Shown here piece after piece: positions 34,790-47,450 of a stretch of 64,000 bases of DNA. Numbering within the stretch: the first letter of the stretch is position 1; each line of letters starts with the position of its first letter. The stretch lies in contig NC_051063.1 of assembly GCF_004664715.2 (NCBI RefSeq), forward strand, positions 68,461,018 through 68,525,017, in the 5' to 3' direction. Source of the stretch: Peromyscus leucopus. Its lineage: Eukaryota > Chordata > Mammalia > Rodentia > Cricetidae. A model generated the notes under the pieces. That model ran no database searches, was not told where the DNA came from, and saw only the letters and a list, made by a program, of their open reading frames with translations. The translations under genes were made by a program, and so were the position numbers.

Positions 34790-35240
34790 CATGATTTGAA
34801 CAAACAACAGCCAGGTACAGCAGTCAAAGCCCATTTAATGTATGAATCGTCTTCTCAAACATGCCAACAATGTGACAGGAGGGCTCCTGATGTAAATTCA
34901 CTTCTTTTGCTGGTTTCCTTGAAATGCTTGGTACATGTGTTTCTAGAAATGGGCAGGGCTCTGTGCATATTCGACTCCTCACTCTCAGAAGAAGGTGCCA
35001 TGCTTAGCTGTGATGAAATGTAATTTCCAAAGACTGTGCAAACTCTGAATGAGTTAAGAGGAAATACATCACACCAAACTGGATTTCCTTGAAATTAGGG
35101 TCACCTGTTCTAATTTGGACATCTGGAGGGAGTTATTGTCCCTGTCAGATATAATTGAGAGAAACAAGAAAATTTAGTGTAATACAAAGCAGGGAAGTGG
35201 AATGTTTAAATATTTGGCATTTCTTCAGCCAACACTGGGC
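34790..35240. promoter_or_regulatory. Candidate conserved noncoding block
   Basis: Repeat-free, with CAATGTGACAGG, TTTAATGTATGAATCG, GATATAATTGAGAG and TTTAAATATTTGGC words. It is compositionally like the other regulatory-looking blocks. No coding signal is present. Confidence 0.4.
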
Positions 35241-35944
35241 AAACCATGCCCACAATCACAGCACAAGAACAGGAGTGTGAGGATGGCAGAGATGCCACTC
35301 TTGGGAAGTGGGTCCAGGAGAGAAAGGGATGTGCTCTGAAGGTGTGAGAGTGAACAGGCTGTTTGATGGGCCATGGGATGCGATGTTCCCATGTGCTTCT
35401 CTGCCTATGGAACTGTCTGCTGTATTGCCAGACTTAAGTGTCCTTTCAGTTTGCAAACTCCAGCCATTGGCTCACCTAGCTGCCCTGGGAGTATCCACAC
35501 TAAGAGCTGCTGGCATCTCGGCAGCTCTAGAATTGGTCCACACTGCAAGTCTCCAGAGGCTTGGGAGATGTTAGAGCATTTCAGTCTGTGAGGTAGATAT
35601 CCTGAGAGAGCAGGGGCTGCTGGGACCAGAGGAGGGAGACCAGAGCCTGCTCTGCCATGGTCCCCACTCACTCTAGGGACATGAAAGAAGTTAGCCTGTG
35701 TGCAGATCATGACAGACTCATTCTATCCACTCATGCTGATGGCCGGGGACCATCAGCCTTTATTTGTCAGGTCAACCTGGCAGTAGTGTGTGTTCTCTCA
35801 TTTCAAATGGCATCCCAGAATGCCTCTCTTTTAAAGCTGACTTTCTGTTCTTGTACTGGGTTTTTATGGTGTTTGCCAACCTGTACCCACCTAGAATATA
35901 GCTGTCTCCTTCTATGGAAACAAGGTTTTTGTCGATGACGCAAA
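35241..35944. other. Unassigned noncoding DNA
   Basis: Overlapping short frames on both strands at 35308-35938 lack protein features. No repeat is recognised. Confidence 0.35.
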
Positions 35945-36205
35945 GTTAAAATGAGACCACTCGGGAAGGATGAAAAGGTGAGCCCTAATCCAATGTGGCT
36001 GGTGTCCTTATGAATAAAGGGAGATTGGTCATATCAATACATACCAGGACAAGGCTATTTAAAGATGGAGGCAAATATGAAGGATGCTAAGTAACCCTGG
36101 ATGCTGGGAGGAGGTCTGGAAGGACCCTCCTCCAAACCTTCTAGAGACAGTATGGACACTGACGTTGTTTCAGACTATGAACTCCAGACCTTTGACCTAA
36201 TAAAT
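35945..36205 (+). mobile_element. MLT1-like MaLR LTR relic
   Basis: GTTAAAATGAGACCACTCGGG is followed by GAGCCCTAATCCAATGTGGC and TGGTGTCCTTATGAATAAAG. The end has GACTATGAACTCCAGACC and CTAATAAATTTTGGG. This parallels the MLT1 order (GAGGTCA, GGGCCCTAATCCAATATGACTGG, TGTCCTTATAAGAAG, then AATAAATTT). It is an ancient mammalian LTR. Confidence 0.75.
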
Positions 36206-36562
36206 TTTGGGTTTTTTTTTCCATCTTTTCTGTGATCTTTTCTTACAGCAACTCTTTTGGCCTGCAAAAGAAGGACAGGTTTAGGAAGACAGCATGTTAA
36301 AAGCCAAGTGAATATAAGCTCAGCGCTACAGTGTAGGATCACAGCTGCCTGTGCTCCTGGAATTGGGATCACACCGAGGGAGGTCCACCAGGCCTTCCTG
36401 TGTTCCGTTAGGCAAGTGCGCCTGCTCCGCTTGAACAGTCGCCAAGCGCAGGGAGGCCACCAACTGCTTTTCTCAATCCTCTGCAATTTTTATAGGCAAT
36501 GGAATTTCTCCTGAGATAATGATCTCGTTGGCTGCCAGTCTTAAGCCAGAGTATTTCAGTGT

Positions 36563-36563
<1 letters not shown>
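36206..36563. other. Unassigned noncoding DNA
   Basis: Nothing recognised. A segment at 36380-36530 is unique sequence without coding character. Confidence 0.35.
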
Positions 36564-36611
<48 letters not shown>

Positions 36612-36690
36612 GTATGTGAATATGTGTTTATGTATCTGTGTTTTTATGTGTTTGTGTGTGTGTGTGTGCATGTATGTGTGTGTTTAGGTA
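36564..36690. repeat. (GT)n microsatellite with degenerate extension
   Basis: Pure GT from 36564 to about 36609, then a decayed GT/TATG-rich region to about 36690. Confidence 0.95.
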
Positions 36691-38629
36691 TGTGGGTTCT
36701 TAGATATATTCAAGGAAGCCATATACCATGCTGGATGTTTGGAGAAGTACATAGTGTAAGAGAAATTAAAAGAAGAGACTAACAGTGTTCATAATGTCAT
36801 TGAAGTCTGTCTATACCTGGGCATAATACTGTGCACTGTGCTCTGGGGATCCCATGTGTACCTCATGTAGTTCTTCCATGTCAGTCCCACCCACTATGAA
36901 GTGTGCTCCTCCTGGAGATACTTAAGATCAAAAAATGCTCAGGATGAGATGGAAATGCGATAGGAGACAGTAAGTCTGGACACTGTATGGGGGCCCAGGA
37001 CCACCCCGTCTTCTGGCCAGGATAACAGGACACATGCTCCTTGGTGAGTCAGATATTTGGAGGTTTGGGGAAAGATCAGCCTATGCAAGCCAGCTCTAGT
37101 GTAGAAAGTGTGCTGCTTTCAGACCTTAAGGGAATGCCATGGATACTAAGAAGAAAAGAAAAACACTCCCAGGGCTGGCATCCAGCAGGGAATCAGGGTT
37201 TCTAGAAAATTCACACCCCACTGCTGGGTATGGCTTCTTATTTTGATCCCCATCAGCAATTTTGATCTACACAGCCAGGGACAGAAGCACCTTGGCTACA
37301 GAGCAGGAAGTTCTTACTCATGGCTGCAGGCCAGCCTCATTGTCTTATCCCTCTTGTGACCTAGGGGGTCACTGACTGGTACAGAACCGTCTCTGCTCTA
37401 GTTCATGCATCTGTTCGAAGCCAAGCAGGGTCTGGGCAGTGTGGCAGTTGCTATAGTGTTATCATGGCTGCTGAGGGGAACAGAGGCACATGAGGAGGCA
37501 GACAGGCAGATATGTGGTTAATGCAGATAACGAGTAGGCAGCTCCTGCTTCCACCCCTGCTCACACAGTGACAAGCATGCAATCTACATTTGGGCACAGA
37601 AATGTGCACACCACACGCAGCAATATGTATGTAGACATGCAACTCCCCTTCACATACACCCAGCTGTACTGCCCGACACTCAGATTAGCACTGTACATGG
37701 GGGCACTCCTGCACACTCTTATAAACTGTAGTTGCATACAGATACACACACATGTTCAGTTGTATAGATGTGCATGAATCCACCCACACCAAAGAGCACA
37801 TGCACGCACAGAGAGACTCACAATCACGCGTCTACACTCATATAATAAACAGGCATGCACAAAGATGCCCCAACTAACACGCAGGACACACTCAAAGGAG
37901 GATGTGCACACAGGCAGGTTGACACGGCAGGAGGTTTCATTAGTTCATGTATCTTTCACCTCTCCCCACAGGTGGCTCTGCCTGGAAGACAGTCAGCTGA
38001 GAAGGCAGCTTCTGGGCCTTGTGGGTACAGGGAGCCCCAAGTTCACTATTGATTTTTCCTTTCCACTCAGCACCAAGATGGGCTCATCAGAGAATATGGG
38101 GGAGCAGTGCTGGAGCGCTCTGTGGGCGGTCCTGCATGCAGGAAGCCCGGAGCCAGGCTTTGCAGAGAGCAGAGGTTGCAGGAAGACAAGGGCTCACTAA
38201 GAGGGTCAGACCCCCCTCCCCTCTCGTCAGATTTCTGCCCTGCCAGGATGAGGGGGTGAGGGCAAGGCAGACCGCCAGAGTGGAGAGCGGCTGAAAGTGA
38301 AGGAGAACCCTTCAGTGCCAGGGTCAGGCTCTCAGAGCAGCGCACTGACTGTTGGAGGCAGTATCCTGCAGTGACTTTCTCTGCACTCCTGCTGCCTGAC
38401 CGAATCCCCATCAACTTCCCTGCCCCATGGCCTTGCTCAGGCTGCCTACCCTCCACTACCCCTTCCCTGCACTCCAAAGCAGGCTGAGCCTAGGGTTGCA
38501 TGAAAACGGGCATGGAAAGCCTGGCAGACGGCAGGCAGCAGAAGGGGAGCAAAGGCAGCTAAGATGGCCCTAGAGCTACAGACCCCTTTGGAGCTTCCTC
38601 TGGCCCCCCTGCACCCCATCTGAAATCTG
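36691..38629. other. Unassigned noncoding DNA
   Basis: Almost 2 kb. The part 37560-37910 is rich in CACA/ACAC words, probably a degenerate CA-rich tract. The frames at 37855-38477 are overlapping on both strands and not protein-like. No complete repeat is recognised. Confidence 0.35.
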
Positions 38630-38900
38630 AAGTGTTATTTCCACTTCCAAATGGAATTTTGAAAAGTGAAACTCAATGCTCTCCAACAGAAAGCACAAAT
38701 GTTCAGTGACGAGATAAATGGGGCATTAAAGAACACATTACATAACATGATTGGCTAATTGTGCAGGCGTTAAATATCCAGAAATGCCAGCGGACCTTCG
38801 ACTATGCAATGAGGCATGGCTGCTGCAGTCGGAAACCAACTCACAAGGCGACTCAGAAAATCCGGGAAAACAAATGCCTGCTGCTTATCAGCCCTGTTTG
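38630..38900. promoter_or_regulatory. Candidate conserved noncoding element
   Basis: Repeat-free block with CATTACATAACATGATTGGC, GGCTAATTGTGCAGGCG and TTAAATATCC words. It overlaps a 144-codon plus-strand frame (38761-39195) that has no family resemblance. The regulatory reading is preferred. Confidence 0.4.
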
Positions 38901-40199
38901 CAAGAGAGGAAATGAATCCCCACACTCCCATTGCAGGCGGTTCCCGGGGGCATCCGACTTCCATCACTGCTTACCTTCGAATCCACCTCACTCTCATCAG
39001 CAGGGCCCTGGTAATGCAGCCTCACTCACAGCCCTTGTCACATGTGGAAAGCAAAGGGCCCAGGTAGGTGAGGTCCAGGGAAAATGTGAGGGCCAGTTAG
39101 ACCAGGATATGGCCACCCACGCTCCTCTCTTCACAGGCCCCAGCCTCCTGCATCCACTGAGGGCACATGCCTTCTTTCTGTACACTCAGTTCTGATTGCC
39201 GTGTGTCTTGCAAACTCTTATTAAGTGCCTACTGTGGCAGTGGTGATACAGAGGCCTATCCCTGAGTCCTGCAGCCCGCTGGCTCTGAGGTGTACCCAGC
39301 CAGTGGTGTCAGGAGCTCAGGTGGTCCACAGAGAGACAGAATCATGGCACTTTCCAGGCCCTCCCATCCTGCAGGAGGCTTTTCTTTCCCAGTCCACTGT
39401 GTGGATGTCACACTCACTGTGTCCCATAAGCAATAGAACTTGGACATCCCTGGGTACCCAGAGTCAGTCCAGCTGCTCTAACGGTAGTTGCCACCAGGAG
39501 GTTGGTGTGGGAGTTCACAATGCACCTCCTGCACTTTGGAGCAGCAGTGAAAGAGGGTGTGGCCTCACTCACCCTACCTCTCATGCCCTGGCTGGCTTCC
39601 CTCTCTGGTCAGGACAGGGAGAAAGCAGGAGAGTAACTGAGGTAGCTGCCCACATTTGCAGAAGCCTTCCTAGAGGCCAGTCGCAGCTGGGAGACCTCTC
39701 TGGGCTCTCTCCATCCAGTGTCCATCCAGCATCCAAATAAGATCTCAGCGCCAGGGAAACTGCACAGCTGCACCCCTGCTCAGTGTCTTTCTCTGGGGAA
39801 AGTCACGTTATGGTGACAAGGGCCTTGAATGATCCAGCTGCACAAGGTCAGTCTCTGCTGAACTGAAGCAGGAGTGTCCACTGTATTCAGAATACCCACT
39901 CTGAGGTCACTCTTATTCTAATTCACCACTGGCATCTGGAGATCTCTCCCCCAGGGAGTCTGGGGCTGGTGAACACAGAGGTCAGGGCCCCACTTTCAAG
40001 GGCTCCTCACCTCCTCTTCCTGCTGGGCCAACCTGGGTGCTCTGGGCCATGTAGGGGTGGGGAAGAGAGGGGCACCTCACCAGCTCACAGCAGGCATACA
40101 CGTGCCAGGACACACGTGCCAGCTGGGGGTTTGAAGACTTCCTGGGAAGAAACAAATGGCTGGGTTTCATCAGCAAGTTAAGATCCTCATTTGAAAGAA
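38901..40199. other. GC-richer unassigned DNA
   Basis: A 171-codon plus-strand frame (39225-39740) has no recognisable domain and is opposed by other frames. The word TTATTAAGTGCCTACTGTGG at 39219-39238 may be a MIR head fragment. Nothing else is seen. Confidence 0.35.
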
Positions 40200-40335
40200 T
40201 GACTCCCACCTCACACCTTACTGTAATTTTCCAATTAATTGTGATTTAAATATGTTAATGTGGCTAACTAGGTTGAGCATCAGCCTAAAGACTTTCTGAA
40301 TAATGAAGCAAGAATTCCCAGTACTACACAAAAGA
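40200..40335. promoter_or_regulatory. Small candidate conserved element
   Basis: AT-rich, repeat-free stretch with TTTTCCAATTAATTGTG (contains palindromic CAATTAATTG, 40230-40239), TTTAAATATG and GTTAATG words. Homeodomain-type binding is plausible. Confidence 0.35.
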
Positions 40336-41985
40336 GGAAATGCCACTGAGCATCCTGAGAATGAAGACAGGCACGCAGGCCCAAGATGGGCTGGCCTGGC
40401 TCTTGGCACAAGGGTGACCAGCTAACCATCAAGGCCTAAGGGGCAGACTTTGGAGGTACAGGGGACCCTCTCTTCTGCTCTCTTTGCTAGGTTTTTGCTG
40501 TAGTGGTCCCTGGCAGAGCCCTTTGTGGGGCACTGGAGGAGCCCTGATCCTAAATATCTACTTTGTAGTCTGCTGTGGCTAATTGTCCTGTTACAATTCT
40601 TCATCCTTTTGCCTTTTGTGTACTGACTCTAGACCCAAATACTCAACTGGAACCTAGGGGCCAGTAGGCCTGGCGACTACTCTTCCCTTCTCAATGAAAC
40701 CAGTACAAGAGGCTCCCAGGCAGAGAGAGAACACATTCTCCCCTCTCAAAAAAAAAAAAAAAAAAGAGGAGCCAGGGAGCCAAGGGTGTGGTCAGCTCCT
40801 GAATGGGAGCAAACGTCCCACCCACATAAGTACCCTACCCAGGATATGTCCTGCAGCAGCCTCTGACTCATCAGGCCACATCTGAATGCCCCGAAGCCTT
40901 CCAGGGCCCCTTCCCACATTACCACACCAGTTCTCCACCCGCAGCATAGCTCAGCCTTCTGTCATGATATGATGGTGATGGACATGATGACCATGCAGGC
41001 TGCTGTTCAGATTAAACAGGATCAAGCGTATGAGAAGCAGATGCAAGCAATAAGCCTGGTGCCTCTGGAGCCCGTAGACAATGGGATTTGTGTGGGAGAT
41101 AACACCTCTTCTCATCTTCTATGGGACGTTTCACCTGGCCAGCAGGTGAGCACAATGTCTGGCCAAGCATTGGGTCAATTATGCTCTGGATGTGGGTCCT
41201 GAATGAGATGTCCACAGACTGGGCTGTCACGCCTATGCTTGTCAGCTTGACTGCCAGAGAAGTCAACACAGGTGAGCCTCAAAGGACGCAAATATCCTTT
41301 CCATTCTGGGGACAGGAAGTTCTAGAAGGAAGTATTGTGTGATGTATTCTTTGAGGGATCTTCCCCTAGGCTTTCAGACTGGCTTCTGCTTCCAGCCTCT
41401 TCACACACCAACTGTCTCTCTGTATGGGTCAGAGTCCAGTGCCTCCCTCTTTCTCTGCGACCCTGTCAGCTCTCTAGCTAGGAACACACGGGATGAAGAC
41501 TCACCGTATTGACCTCCTCTTAACTAGATCTTCAAAGGTCTCACCTGAAAAGGCAATCATGTCTGAGGGGCTGAGGCTCAAGCTTCATTCTATCACTTGG
41601 GACTCACTTCAGCCTAGTGCAGACACAGCACAGCACATCAGTCCAGACTTACTTTCTTAGTCATTTGTTACCTTACTCAACATGTGTGGGTGGGGTGTCT
41701 GTAACTCTCGGGATAGTCTAAGTAAGGGAGATTCAACAGCGGACAAGACTTCTGACCCGGAGCCCGTGTTTTAGAGGGAGACGAGACCATACGTTAATCA
41801 GTCAGGTGGCAGAGGTAATGTAGAAAAATTGATGCTCTGGTAAGGAGATAAAGGCTCCGTCACTCCAGGAGACAGGTGGGCCAGTATTAGCTCCAAGAAG
41901 CACTTCACAGTTGGACGTCCAGATGGCGCTGGACCGCTCCCACCTCTTAGAGCCCCGGCTCTGCCTAGCGCCCACGGTTCTGTAA
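40336..41985. other. Unassigned noncoding DNA
   Basis: Contains a poly-A run (40748-40765). The part 41000-41060 may be a reversed MIR fragment, weakly supported. No gene is recognised. Confidence 0.35.
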
Positions 41986-42185
41986 GGATGTTTTCATGTC
42001 ACTGGGCATCAGTGGTTCATTTGTCTGAATTTTATCTCCCAGCTATAAACTCGAGAGTTTCTTTAGACTTTGCCAGTCACTGTCGATTTAGGGAGGCAAC
42101 TATGATAAATGTGCAGATTAACAGGGGAAATTTACTTACTCGTCATTACATTGAGTGTGCAGCCGTCTCTTAGCACCCTAATTAA
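41986..42185. promoter_or_regulatory. Candidate conserved noncoding element
   Basis: Repeat-free with GATTTAGGGAGGC, ATGATAAATGTGCAG, TTACTTACTCGTCATTACATTG and CACCCTAATTAAGTAAGG words, ending in a TAATTA core. It resembles the other regulatory-looking blocks. Confidence 0.4.
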
Positions 42186-42771
42186 GTAAGGGAAGTAGCA
42201 AGAGTTCCTGTGTCAATACAGCGGGAAGCACCGAGCGGCAGCAGACAGCAGGCAAGGAGGGGCTGCTAACGGGCGGGCGACAAAAGCCACAAAGAAGAGC
42301 TGTGAGGAAGCCCTCGGTACCACCCGACAGTAGGTTAGCTCCCATTGCTCTGTACCTCCCCCTGAATCACAGATGCAGGGCAGGAGGACCCGAGACAGCG
42401 CTGCGGTCACCTAGGCATCTTACTCCTTGGAAGTCCAGACCGAGGCCTGGCTTTGTAACTGGCTCATGTGATGGCTTCCCTCCATTTTAGCAAAGGCCTC
42501 TACTAGGCAGAATATGGGCAGGTGACGCTGGTGTCGAACAGGTCAGGCAAGGTCCTTAGGACGTAAGCTAAACTGACTCTGCTCTGGTGCCCATTTCCAA
42601 ACAGGTCAGCCTTTCTCCTAAGCCACCCCCACTGCCACCCTCACATGAATTCACCACCTCCCAGCTCAGTGTTCACCCCATGGAGGTCAGTTAGTGTGGG
42701 GAGTCCCCAGAGTCCATCCTCCCGAGAAGGCAAAGCTGGATGAGGGAGCCCAAGGACTACTGTGTTTGGAG

Positions 42772-42773
<2 letters not shown>
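42186..42773. other. CpG-containing unassigned DNA
   Basis: The segment 42220-42415 has scattered CpGs (GCGGGAAGCACCGAGCGGC, GGGCGGGCGACAAAAGCC) but is too short and too CpG-poor for a clear island. No exon is identified. Confidence 0.35.
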
Positions 42774-42835
<62 letters not shown>

Positions 42836-42846
42836 CTCTCTCTCTC
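42774..42846. repeat. (CT)n microsatellite
   Basis: CT dinucleotide run of about 73 bases with a GTGTGTG interruption near 42828-42834. Confidence 0.97.
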
Positions 42847-43869
42847 CTCTTTAAGCCCCTTATTCCCACAGACAGCTTCTCCTGTGGCCCCTAATGGGCA
42901 GTGCCAGGAATTCTCTTCTGCAGTGTGTGGTCCTCCCACAGTGCACCCCGTGGTCTTGATGTCTGCTCTAAAGACAGATGCAGAGGCATTTGTGAAGAGG
43001 TCCATAGGGAATGCCCGTGGATGAAGGCCTGGGACTTCGTGGATTCTCACTACAGCATGCCCTGGGGCATGCCAGGCAGATTTCATTGTTGTTTGTTTCT
43101 CCAGCTCCAGCTCACTGACACTTCACAAAAAGGTGTCCACAGAAGAAGAACTCCACTGAGACCGTGACTAGGACTATTCTAGATCTTGTAACTGATCTCA
43201 ACTTTCTAGATTGTTCCGGGACTTGTGTAGACCAACATACATGACCATATGGAATGGTTCATCCATTTCCATCTTTTCTTACTACTTTGAAATGGTCTAT
43301 CCACCCTTTTCCCTGTTTATCACCAGATGCTGCCAACCATATCCATCGCCTTCAGCCTTCCTTCGCTTGGCTGATCCCTGCTCCCCTTGGGGACTGTCAA
43401 GAAGGCCTCTCAGAGGGGATTTCTTGGCCTCACCTCTCAGGCCTCATATTTCCCTCTCTGAGTTACTCAGAAGGCTGGGGCCTCTTGCTAGCTTTCCTTA
43501 TTGGTGGGCTCCCTTAGTATGAGGCTCCCTCTGTCTTGCCCACATTTCCACAGAGTGCTGATATATTACCCCAGAAAAAGTATTCAGTCTCTATTCCTTC
43601 AAAGAATGAATGAATGAATGAATGTTCCAATTAAAGGCATTAATTCAGTGTGGCAGTGCCAAAAAACATCTGTTGAAGGCCTCTCCTCCCATGTTGTTCA
43701 AGAGGAATTTTGAAGAGTTACAGGGCTCTCGGGGACACACAGACACAGGTGATGAGGCTTGCTAAAGAGTCCTCAACTTACAAAAATTAGCTAACTCTGG
43801 CAATAGCTTCCTCCACAGAACAGAAGCTGAACGGCCTGAGGCCGCACCACTGACTCCCCCATAAACATG
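42847..43869. other. Unassigned noncoding DNA
   Basis: Contains a short (GAAT)n tract at 43607-43624. No repeat family or gene recognised. Confidence 0.35.
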
Positions 43870-44060
43870 TTGGGATGTTTCTCACTTAGGTCAGCAGTGA
43901 CAGTCATTGGAAGTGGCACATTTAAACGCAAAAAGCACAAGGCATTAGCAGATTTGGCCGCTCAGGGCCCTGCACCCTTTACACAGAAAGCCCTTAAAAA
44001 AGCACACTATACCTAAATTGTGTAAATGCCAGGGCTTGGAGAGCGGCTTGCTCCAGTGCC
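43870..44060. promoter_or_regulatory. Possible conserved noncoding element
   Basis: Repeat-free stretch with TTTAAACGCAAAAAGCACAAGG, GGCATTAGCAGATTTGGCC and a CTTAAAAAAGCACAC word. It looks like the other blocks but is short and weakly supported. Confidence 0.3.
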
Positions 44061-44984
44061 CTTGATAGAGTCTGTCTCTGGCGTCCTGCCTCTGCATCCA
44101 CAGAGAACTCAATGGGGTAGATGAGGGATGGGCATCCTGGCACTTGTGTGGCCTCAGACCCAAGCAAGCCAGGAGGGAATGGTGAAGTGAGCACACTTAT
44201 GTGAATTACTACACCTGCTAAAAGCCATGCTTGCTCACTTGTTGGCCTTGTATCTGATAGACAGAGGGGGCTGTCTGGGTCCTCTGCGTATCTCGGCTCT
44301 TTCTCCCCAAGAAGGTGCTTGGTCCCCTCTCAGGTCCCTCTGGTTGTGTGTGCCTAATGCCCTACATGTCACTGTCATCTCTCTCCCCTCCAAGACAAGC
44401 TTCATGCGTATCTCACTGTGACGCCCAAAATGTATATGGGGGTGGAGGGTATCTAAGCAGGTCCCATCCCCAGGTACTGCTGGGCGACTTAAGATGCAAC
44501 ACACTGCTTCCTGGTCAGCCAGGTCTCTCAGGCCAGTGTTCTGTCCAGGTTTAGCCCCTGTCTGAGGGCCACTGACCTGTGGGAAGAAGGGCCCATTGAG
44601 CATGGCATGATTCTGCAAGATGGATGGTGGCTGCTTTCAGGACGAAGAGTGTCTAGTTTTGACTTTGCAGCCATGATCCCAAAGTTAAGAATGATGTTCC
44701 TGCCCCAGAAGCCTTGGCCACTCCCACTGGTAAAAATATCAGTGAAGAGAAAGGGAAGAGACTTTTACAGGAGCCAGTGAAACCACCTAAACATGATCAG
44801 TATTCCCAGGGTTGTCTGTAGCGTCAAGGATGTGTTCAACGGGTGTGACTGTTTCTAAATAGCATCCTGGGAGCCAGAGGTACAAATAAGATACCAGGGC
44901 CACTAAGTGGAAAGATGCTTTATTATGACAGGATGTGAGAAGCAGATGCCTCCACTCCATTGTCAGTCTGTCTGGTTAAATAGC
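44061..44984. other. Unassigned noncoding DNA
   Basis: No recognised repeat or gene. The 127-codon minus-strand frame at 44235-44618 is not protein-like. Confidence 0.35.
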
Positions 44985-45320
44985 ACTCTCCTACCCAAAT
45001 CCCTGTCAACCTGGAACCTGTAGATGTGACTTGATCTGGTAATGGGATTTTTTAAAATGTAATCAAGTTAAGATGAGGTTGTACTGGATCAAGGTGCTGT
45101 GCTCCATAAGACCATTTGGGACCAGACACCAGAAACACTAGGTGGAGAATGAAGGCCGAAGGCCGAGGGTTGAAGTGATATGTCTACAAACCAAGGAACA
45201 CCGAGGAAGCCAAGCCAGAGGCAAAGATTCTTTCCCAGACCTTCTAGAGGAAACCACATTTCCCAGTGACTTTCATTCTGACTGTCAGCCTTCAGAACTG
45301 CAAGGGAAGCAAGTACTATT
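44985..45320 (+). mobile_element. MaLR (MLT1-like) LTR relic
   Basis: CCCTGTCAACCTGGAACCTG, TGTAATCAAGTTAAGATGAGG and GTACTGGATCAAGG occur in order, then GTCTACAAACCAAGGAACACCG, and at the end CAGCCTTCAGAACTGCAAGGG. This is the classic MaLR LTR arrangement in a diverged copy. Confidence 0.8.
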
Positions 45321-47104
45321 TTGAGCAGAATAGTTTTGGGTGCATCAATATGCCTACTCCAGGAAGGTAACACAGGATTCTTGGCACTGTGCCCCTACCT
45401 GGGGCCAGGAACAAGTGTCTTGTCTGAGATTGCAGTGCAGAGGTTCCTTGCATGCGTGTACACCTGTGGGCCAGGGGGGAAACACCAGGGGCTCTAGAGA
45501 ATAGGAAATCCAGGATACAACTCCTTGCTCCATGTAAAAACATCCCTGTCTTGTTCTTGCTCTGCCGGTGTGAGAGGACAAGGTCACAGAGACAGGGCAC
45601 CCATTGTCTTTGGAGCAGAGCCATCTCAGACTTGAAGTCAAGCAACTGGCTCGGGACCGGATTTCCAGATGGATCTGCAGAGGCTCAGGTCCTCCCAGCT
45701 GTCTGTGGCTGGCACGCTGGTGTTAGCTCGGATAATGGCAGGGAGCTGAAGCCAGCTTTCTGGGGCTGAACATCATTCACGATTGTCCTGCAGAGGCCAA
45801 CGTGGGCTGCCCTGGACCCATGGCCCTCATTAGCATAATGGTCTTTGTCCAGAAGGAAAGAAGCAAGGAGAGAAGGTGAGCAGCTGCCTATTTGCTGCTG
45901 GTCCTGCAGCCTGGGCTGGGAGGGAGGCACCATCTGTTGTGGGGCTGGGCCACTCTTCCAAAGGGCCAAGTGATCCAGAAATCTGGGTGATGCTCTGACT
46001 TTAGGAAGCAAATGCCCACATGGTGCATAGGTTTCTGAGTCACTCAGCAGTGTGTGTGTGTGTGTATGTGTAGACTGACAGGCTCTGAGGTTGTCCTACA
46101 TATAGAGTCTGCTGTAAGATCCCAGAAGTGCCCATCCAGTTCTTAGGTAGCTATTCTAGACAGCGACCATGAGGCCATAGCTAAAACTTTCATGCAGTTC
46201 ATATCTGCCTCCAGGACAACAGTCTGATAATGTTCCTTTGCCTACTTGGCCACCCTCTGCTGAGGCAGGAGTTCTAGGCTAAGCCTTGGCAGAGTGGGGG
46301 GGGGGGGGGGCGGTGAGTCTGAGAAACCGGTAGTGGAACTAGAAACTGAAAAACCGGAAGAGGAGTCCTTGTCTGCATTGCTGGGTGGGTCTTATTAAAG
46401 GTTCCTGAGTGGAGAAGAGAACCTGGGTTCTGCAAAAGCCCCGCTTTTTCTGGCTTGCAGGACACCTGTGACAGTATAACTTCACAAGCACTGGATGCTT
46501 TTTAAAGCTGACCTTTCTGGAACTGGCAGAGCAGAGCATTTACAGCCAGGGTGTAACCACGGAGTCAAGAGTTCTGACCTCCTTGCTGGGAGATGGGAAG
46601 CACTCTATTTTCCTGAGTCTAGGCATCCCCACCTGATGATACAGGTAAGAGATAAGCTGATGAGTTTTCTGGGAGAGGAGACCCTTTGTAAAGTCACCAG
46701 TATAGTGCAATGTGTAGCACATTTGAGCCCTGCTTTAAGGGTGCCCTTCATCTGGGCACATGGAAACCCCAGAGCTGAGCTTCTTTCACAGGCCTACCAG
46801 ACAGAGATATGCAGTTCTTTGTCCATGTCCTGCTATGATGGCCGATAGGAAGCCCTCATACATGAAATTCTCCCCCTGGAAATTCCTGTCCTTAGTTTAT
46901 CCCCCAAAGGCTGCCAGTAGCAAGTGTGCTTAAGCAGAGGTTTAATAAAAAGCATGATGGAGAGATGTGGGGGTGGTCTTCCATAGATGATTACCTTCCA
47001 CTCTCCTAAATGCCGGGACATCTTCGACCACTGAAGTGCCCTCAGAGCCAGGCACACATCACGACTCAGCTTTATCCTCTCATGAGCCTGGGTTCATTCT
47101 TGGG
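45321..47104. repeat. Unassigned DNA with poly-G run and POU-like site
   Basis: A 15-base poly-G run lies at 46296-46310 and a short GT tract at 46051-46069. The word ATTAGCATAAT (45829-45839), with CTTTGTCC just after it, is a POU-like site next to a SOX-like word in otherwise unassigned sequence. No gene is recognised. Confidence 0.4.
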
Positions 47105-47109
47105 GCCCC

Positions 47110-47450
47110 GGTATTGACTAAATGTTTGTATCCAGCTGAAACTCCTGTGCCGAATTCGGACTACTGGTGTAATGGTATTTGGAGATGGGGCCCTTTGAGG
47201 GAGGTGAAGGTTAGGGACCATAAGTATTGGATCCTGAGAAAGAAGAGTTAGAATTCTTACAAGAAACAGCACCAGAGTGCTGACTCATACCCTCTTCCTA
47301 AAGAAGATGTCCAGTAAGTACACCATTAGAGCGCAGCGACCCTAGAGCCCCAGAGTGAGGCTGCTTTGCCTGACATCTTCATATTGGGCTCTCCAGCTTC
47401 CAGAACCACGAGAAGAAAGGCTGTCGTGGAAGCCACTCAGTGTAGTCTTA
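47110..47450 (+). mobile_element. MaLR LTR relic (MLT1/MST-like)
   Basis: GTAATGGTATTTGGAGATGGGG, CCCTTTGAGGGAGGTGAAGG, later CTCTCCAGCTTCCAGAACCACGAGAAG. These follow the MaLR LTR order (GTGATGGTATTTGGAGATGGGGCC to CTCCAGAACTGTGAGAA). The middle is poorly preserved. Confidence 0.7.

Noticed and set aside
39225..39740. 171-codon plus-strand frame
   Set aside because: Composition is that of random GC-rich translation, with no family resemblance, promoter or splice context.
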